This document shows, piece by piece, positions 5,678-9,120 of a stretch of 9,120 nt of DNA. Each line of letters begins with the position of its first letter. Position 1 is the stretch's first letter. The translations under genes and the position numbers were made by a program. The DNA comes from DATBDN01 sp036269895 (GTDB lineage Bacteria > Actinomycetota > Thermoleophilia > Solirubrobacterales > Thermoleophilaceae). Where the stretch lies: assembly GCA_036269895.1 (NCBI GenBank), contig DATBDN010000117.1:1-9120 (forward strand), given 5' to 3'. The notes beneath the pieces are model-generated. The model made no database searches. It saw only the letters and a program-made list of their open reading frames with translations, and was not told where the DNA came from.

Positions 5678-6950
5678 CCGCGGCGAGGTTATCGCCGTGG
5701 TCGCCGCCTTGGCGGCCCTGGCCTTTCCGGCCGGGGCCTCGGCCGGCATCTTCGGCACGGACCCGCTGAACATCTCGGTGACGCCGGGCGGCGGCGCCGC
5801 CAACGGTGACTCGGGTGCGCCGGCGGTGTCGGGCGACGACCGCAAGACGCGGCTGGCGGCATTCCAGTCGGACGCGTCGAACCTGGTCGGCGGCGACAGC
5901 AACGGCGTGACCGACGTGTTCGTCTGGTCTCGCCCGCGCGGGAGCGAAGGGCTGAGGCTGCCGCGCGGCGCGGGCTCGCTGCAGCGCGTCAGCGTCGGGC
6001 CGGGCGGGGGGCAGGCGAACGGGGCCTCGCGCGCGCCGTCGCTGGACGGATCGATCAGGCGCTCGCCGCACTGCGTGGCGTTCGAGTCCGACGCGTCGAA
6101 TCTGGCGGGCGGCGACGGCGATCCCGCCACCGACGTGTTCGTGCGCGACCTGCGGGCCCGCAAGACGTTCCTGGTGTCGCGCGGGATCACGGCGCCGGCG
6201 ACGCAGCCGTCGATCGACGGGTCCTGCAGCCGGGTGGCGTTCTCGGCGAACGGCCAGGTGCTGGTTGCGCCCGTGCGGGGCGGGAAGCCGCACGCCCTGG
6301 GGCCGGGGTCGAACCCCGACTTCTCGCTGGACGGGACGGCCGTCACCTGGCAGAAGGGCGGCGGGATCGCGCTCTCCCGTGATGGCCGCGAATCGATGGT
6401 GGCGCCGTCGGGGCAGAACCCGACGGTCTCGGACGGCGAGCGGCTGCACGGGCAGTCGGCGGCGAGCTACGGCGTGTCGTTCGAGGCTCTCAGCGCGCTG
6501 ACCGGCCGCGACCACAACCCGGGCTGGGACATGTACATGCGCGTGCTCGGTGGGAGCGGTGGCGTCAAGGAGACCGACCTGATCTCGGCCTCCGCCCGTG
6601 GCGCCGGCAGCCTGGGCGGCGACAACTACAACGGCGGCATCACTGCCTACGGGCCTAACCGCGGGATCCTGGTCTTCACGCACACCCGGGGGCCGTCGAC
6701 CGACCTCTACTACCGCAACAACCACAGCGGCAACATCGACGACCTGGCGCACTCCGCCGCGGTCGACTCGCTCGGCGGGATCAACGAGGTCCAGACGAGC
6801 GCGCGGGCGAACTTCGTGGCCTTCAGCTCGGCCTATAGCGGTGACCTGTCGCAGCCGTTTGGCGGGGCGCGGGGCGGGCTGCTCCAGAACCTCTTCGCAG
6901 ACCACAGGCACGTCTACTTCAAGCATTTAGTCGACGGCGAGCGGCTGTAA
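5634..6950 (+). CDS. Secreted beta-propeller-like (TolB/PD40-type) protein, copy 1
   Basis: About 438 residues, predicted exported: the hydrophobic run EVIAVVAALAALAFPAGASA precedes a likely cleavage site and the mature start GIFGTDPLNIS. The mature part has blade-like repeats of the PD40/TolB type common in actinobacterial secreted proteins: AFQSDASNLVGGDSNGVTDVFVW at about 76-98 and AFESDASNLAGGDGDPATDVFVRDL at 149-173, then more divergent blades (VAFSANGQVLVAP; FSLDGTAVTW; FVAFSSAYSGDL). The D.N....D loops resemble calcium-binding turns. Two cysteines (147, 198) are shared with copy 2. The start is uncertain: ATG 5634 gives a charged N-region but overlaps the divergent HIT gene by 44 bases; GTG 5697, with GAGG 8 bases upstream, avoids overlap but leaves a short, uncharged signal peptide. 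Ligand and role unknown; adhesion or polymer binding is possible. Confidence 0.85.
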   Translation: MYSSRQGAHSRASAIRGEVIAVVAALAALAFPAGASAGIFGTDPLNISVTPGGGAANGDSGAPAVSGDDRKTRLAAFQSDASNLVGGDSNGVTDVFVWSRPRGSEGLRLPRGAGSLQRVSVGPGGGQANGASRAPSLDGSIRRSPHCVAFESDASNLAGGDGDPATDVFVRDLRARKTFLVSRGITAPATQPSIDGSCSRVAFSANGQVLVAPVRGGKPHALGPGSNPDFSLDGTAVTWQKGGGIALSRDGRESMVAPSGQNPTVSDGERLHGQSAASYGVSFEALSALTGRDHNPGWDMYMRVLGGSGGVKETDLISASARGAGSLGGDNYNGGITAYGPNRGILVFTHTRGPSTDLYYRNNHSGNIDDLAHSAAVDSLGGINEVQTSARANFVAFSSAYSGDLSQPFGGARGGLLQNLFADHRHVYFKHLVDGERL

Positions 6951-6981
6951 AGGGAATCGAGAGCCTGCCGATATCAGTGGG

Positions 6982-8274
6982 GTGACCCGCTCAGTTGCTC
7001 TTATTACCACGTTTGTAGTGCTGGCTATCCCGGCTGTGGCCTCAGCTGGGGGCATGTTCGGCACCTACCCGCTCAACATCAGCGTCGCTCCGAACGGCGC
7101 TCCGGCGAATGGAGACTCGAGCGCCCCGGCCATCTCCGGCGACAACCGCAAGACACGCCTGGCGGCGTTCCAGTCGGACGCGTCGAACCTGGTTGGCGGC
7201 GACACGAACGGCGTGACCGACGTCTTCGTCTGGTTCCGCCCGAAGGGTCATCAGGGCCTTAGCCTGCCGCGCGGCGCGGGGTCGCTGCAGCGCGTGAGCG
7301 TCGCATCCGACGGCGCCCAGGCGAACGGCCCGTCGCGCAGCCCGTCGCTGGACGGCTCGGTGACCAAGGTTCCGCACTGCGTGGCGTTCGAGTCGGACGC
7401 CTCGAATCTCGCGGCCGGCGACAACGATCCGGCCACCGACATCTTCGTGCGCGACCTGCGCTCGCAGAAGACGGTCCTGGTCTCTCGCGGCGTCGCCGCT
7501 CCGGCCACCGACCCGTCGATTGCGGGCGACTGTTCGCGCGTGGCATTCGTCGCCAACGGCCAGGTGCTCGTGGCGCCGGTGAAGGGCGGCAAGACGACCT
7601 CGCTCGGCGCGGGCTCGAACCCCGACTTCTCGCTGGACGGCCGGGCGATCGCCTGGCAGCAGGGCCCGAACGTGGCGTTGATCCGCGACGGCAAGAAGTC
7701 GGTCGTCGGCCCGGGTGAGAACCCGACCGTTACCGACGCCGAGCGCCTGCACGGGCAGAAGGTGCCCAGCTGGGGCGTGTCGTTCGACACCCCGGTGGCG
7801 CTGAGCGGCAAGGACAGCAACCCGGGCATCGACACCTACCTGCGGGTCTTTGGCCCGAAGGGTGGCGCCAAGCGCACCGACCTGATCACCTACGCGGAGT
7901 CGAAGGTGCACTTCGACGGCTCGGGTGACAACCACAACGGCGGCATCACCGCCTACGGCACCAACCGCGGGATCATCACCTTCATCCACAGCGGCGGCAC
8001 GTCGACCGACACCTACTACTGGAACCAGCACAGCGGCAACGCCGACGACACAGCCCACGCGGCCGCGTTGAACGGCCAGCCGGGGATCTCAGAGATGGTC
8101 ACGAGCGCGCGGGCGAATTTCATCGCCTTCAGCTCGTCATTCACCGGCGACATGGCGCTGCCGTTCGGCAGCGGCCGTGGCCGGGTCCTGCCGGGCGTCG
8201 GCAGCGTCGAGTCGCTGTTCGCGCCCGTGAAGAGCGTCTACTTCAAGATGCTCGTCGACGGCGAAGCGCTGTAA
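6982..8274 (+). CDS. Secreted beta-propeller-like (TolB/PD40-type) protein, copy 2
   Basis: A 430-residue paralogue of the gene just upstream, separated by 31 bases and probably co-transcribed. It starts at GTG 6982 with a clean signal peptide (MTRSVALITTFVVLAIPAVASA, then GG). The mature protein aligns with copy 1 along its whole length with almost no gaps, including both SDASNL...GD.N blades (about 63-83 and 134-160), the cysteines at 133 and 184, GSNPDFSLDG, NHNGGITAYG.NRGI and the final VYFK.LVDGE.L. It differs by a few-residue insert before the C-terminus (GRVLPGVGSVESLFAP) and in the signal peptide, which is unrelated in sequence and uses more A/T-rich codons than the rest of the gene. 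No strong Shine-Dalgarno precedes GTG. The stop TAA is the first three bases of the 69-bp palindrome. Likely extracellular; specific function unknown. Confidence 0.9.
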   Translation: MTRSVALITTFVVLAIPAVASAGGMFGTYPLNISVAPNGAPANGDSSAPAISGDNRKTRLAAFQSDASNLVGGDTNGVTDVFVWFRPKGHQGLSLPRGAGSLQRVSVASDGAQANGPSRSPSLDGSVTKVPHCVAFESDASNLAAGDNDPATDIFVRDLRSQKTVLVSRGVAAPATDPSIAGDCSRVAFVANGQVLVAPVKGGKTTSLGAGSNPDFSLDGRAIAWQQGPNVALIRDGKKSVVGPGENPTVTDAERLHGQKVPSWGVSFDTPVALSGKDSNPGIDTYLRVFGPKGGAKRTDLITYAESKVHFDGSGDNHNGGITAYGTNRGIITFIHSGGTSTDTYYWNQHSGNADDTAHAAALNGQPGISEMVTSARANFIAFSSSFTGDMALPFGSGRGRVLPGVGSVESLFAPVKSVYFKMLVDGEAL

Positions 8275-8340
8275 CAAAAGTGCTCTGACCCCGTTTGTTA
8301 CGGCCTCGCCGTTACACAAGGGGTCAGAGCAGTTTTGTTA
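8272..8340. repeat. 69-bp imperfect palindrome; bidirectional terminator and possible REP-like element
   Basis: Two 33-base arms (8272-8304 and 8308-8340) pair at 29 of 33 positions around a CTC loop. Mismatches are 8280/8332, 8293/8319, 8295/8317 and 8299/8313. The longest perfect block is TGCTCTGACCCC against GGGGTCAGAGCA. The ends are AACAAAA and TTTTGTT, so each strand ends in a T-run, as in a Rho-independent terminator serving both convergent genes. The outermost TAA and TTA are the stop codons of the propeller and CorA genes. A direct repeat TTTGTTAC.GCC occurs at 8294-8305 and 8335-8346. The structure is seen directly; the REP or IS200-type origin is inferred from its core. Confidence 0.8.
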
Positions 8341-9120
8341 CAGCCAGCCGCGCTTGCGGAAGAGTGTGAGCATCGAGACGAGGACGCCGACCATCACGAT
8401 GATGATCACCCAGAAGGCGTGAATCGAGTTCTTGCCCGGCAGCCCGGTGTTCATGCCCCAGACCGAGGCGATCAGCGTGAGCGGCAGGATCACGACCGAG
8501 ATCGAGGTCAGGACTCGCAGCACGTTGTTCAGGCGGTGTGAGATGAGCTGCTCGTTGGTCTCCTCGAGCGCCTCCACGACCTCCTTGTAATTCTCGAGCA
8601 TGTCCCAGATGCGCTCGGACGCGTCGCGGATGTCGTCGAAGTAGACCTCGAGCTCGTCGCCGACGAACTTCTGCTTGGCGCGCTCGAGGTCGGTCAGCAC
8701 CGTCCGCTGCGGGCGGATGACCTTGCGGAAGTTGATGATCTCCTGCTTCGTGTTGGAGATGTCGCGCACGATGTCCTCGCCGCGGCCGAGGAAGATCTCC
8801 TCCTCGAGGCGCTCCAGCTTGCCGCCAATCTTGCGCAGCATCGGGAAGCAGTAGTCGAACGAATCGTCGACGATCCTGTAGAGCAGGAACCCCGGGCCCT
8901 TGCTGAACAGCTGCTCGCGGAACTCCTCGTTGGCGCGGCAGCGCTCGAACAGGTACTCGACGGGCTGGAGCGGGCCGTTGGGGATCGTGATCAGGTAGTC
9001 CGGCCCCATGAAGATGTCGAGCTCCTCGGCGTTCAGCCGGCCGATCTTCTTGTCGAAGACCGGGAACTGCAGAACGATGAAGAGGTAGTCCTCGTACTCG
9101 TCGATCTTCGGCCGCTGGTT
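8338..9120 (-). CDS. CorA-family Mg2+/divalent cation transporter (C-terminal part, truncated by window edge)
   Basis: The reading frame is open from the right edge and gives 260 residues; the first part of the cytoplasmic domain is missing, since family members run to about 300-350 residues. Seen are the end of the cytoplasmic alpha/beta domain (YEDYLFIVLQFPVF, LDIFMGPDYLITIPNGPL), a long charged helical region that would form the pore-lining stalk, then TM1 (LTSISVVILPLTLIASVW) ending in the signature GMN at visible residues 222-224, a short loop (TGLPGKNSIH), and TM2 (AFWVIIIVMVGVLVSMLTLF) with a basic C-terminal tail FRKRGWL. GMN is the selectivity motif of CorA channels, which form pentamers in the inner membrane. 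The loop lacks the acidic MPEL that follows GMN in many classical CorA proteins, so the ion could be Mg2+, Co2+ or Zn2+. The stop codon is the end of the 69-bp palindrome, where it converges with the propeller genes. Confidence 0.95.
   Translation of the reverse strand, partial: NQRPKIDEYEDYLFIVLQFPVFDKKIGRLNAEELDIFMGPDYLITIPNGPLQPVEYLFERCRANEEFREQLFSKGPGFLLYRIVDDSFDYCFPMLRKIGGKLERLEEEIFLGRGEDIVRDISNTKQEIINFRKVIRPQRTVLTDLERAKQKFVGDELEVYFDDIRDASERIWDMLENYKEVVEALEETNEQLISHRLNNVLRVLTSISVVILPLTLIASVWGMNTGLPGKNSIHAFWVIIIVMVGVLVSMLTLFRKRGWL

Noticed and set aside
5514..6926. Long minus-strand frames opposite propeller copy 1, one of them in frame with HIT as an N-terminal extension
   Set aside because: The plus strand encodes a recognisable secreted protein with a close paralogue. 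HIT proteins begin near LWAPWR, so only 5677-5201 is kept.
7042..8058. Minus-strand frame opposite propeller copy 2
   Set aside because: Antisense of a well-supported gene; the translation shows only Val/Arg/Ala-rich shadow composition.

Overview
The window reads as chromosomal DNA of a very GC-rich bacterium. High-GC codon use, GTG and TTG starts, an actinobacterial-style HIT protein beginning LWAPWR, and secreted proteins of the 'SDASNL..GD.NG..DVFV' propeller type all suggest an actinobacterium. Thermoleophilia (Solirubrobacterales or Gaiellales) is my best guess, but that is inference; there is no rRNA or tRNA here to settle it.

Layout, left to right. (1) 1-653, minus: 5' part of a diacylglycerol-kinase-family lipid kinase, cut by the left edge. 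(2) 804-1256, plus: small secreted single-domain DUF11-like protein. (3) 1306-2141, minus: two-gene cassette of an XRE-type DNA-binding protein and a small nucleotidyltransferase with a 4-base ATGA overlap. It has its own AT-rich promoter and a 32-bp imperfect palindrome over the start codon, and looks like a toxin-antitoxin-type module. (4) 2256-5677, minus: apparent operon HIT hydrolase > phosphomannomutase/phosphoglucomutase > metallo-beta-lactamase-fold hydrolase > low-complexity exported protein. The first two junctions are both TTGA overlaps with TTG start codons. A strong GC hairpin follows the last gene. (5) 5634-8274, plus: two tandem, closely related secreted beta-propeller-like proteins, divergent from and abutting the HIT gene. 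(6) 8272-8340: a 69-bp imperfect palindrome that supplies the stop codons of both flanking convergent genes and can act as a bidirectional terminator. It carries a GGGGTCAGAGC core that resembles REP/IS200-type palindromes. (7) 8338-9120, minus: C-terminal part of a CorA-family divalent-cation transporter, cut by the right edge.

Most of the window is housekeeping (lipid kinase, sugar-phosphate mutase, HIT, CorA). The accessory or less-described parts are the XRE/nucleotidyltransferase cassette with its operator, the tandem secreted propellers, the charge-segregated exported protein, and the 69-bp palindrome. I found no CRISPR array, no transposase, no tRNA and no phage gene. No stretch over 300 bases lacks a gene.
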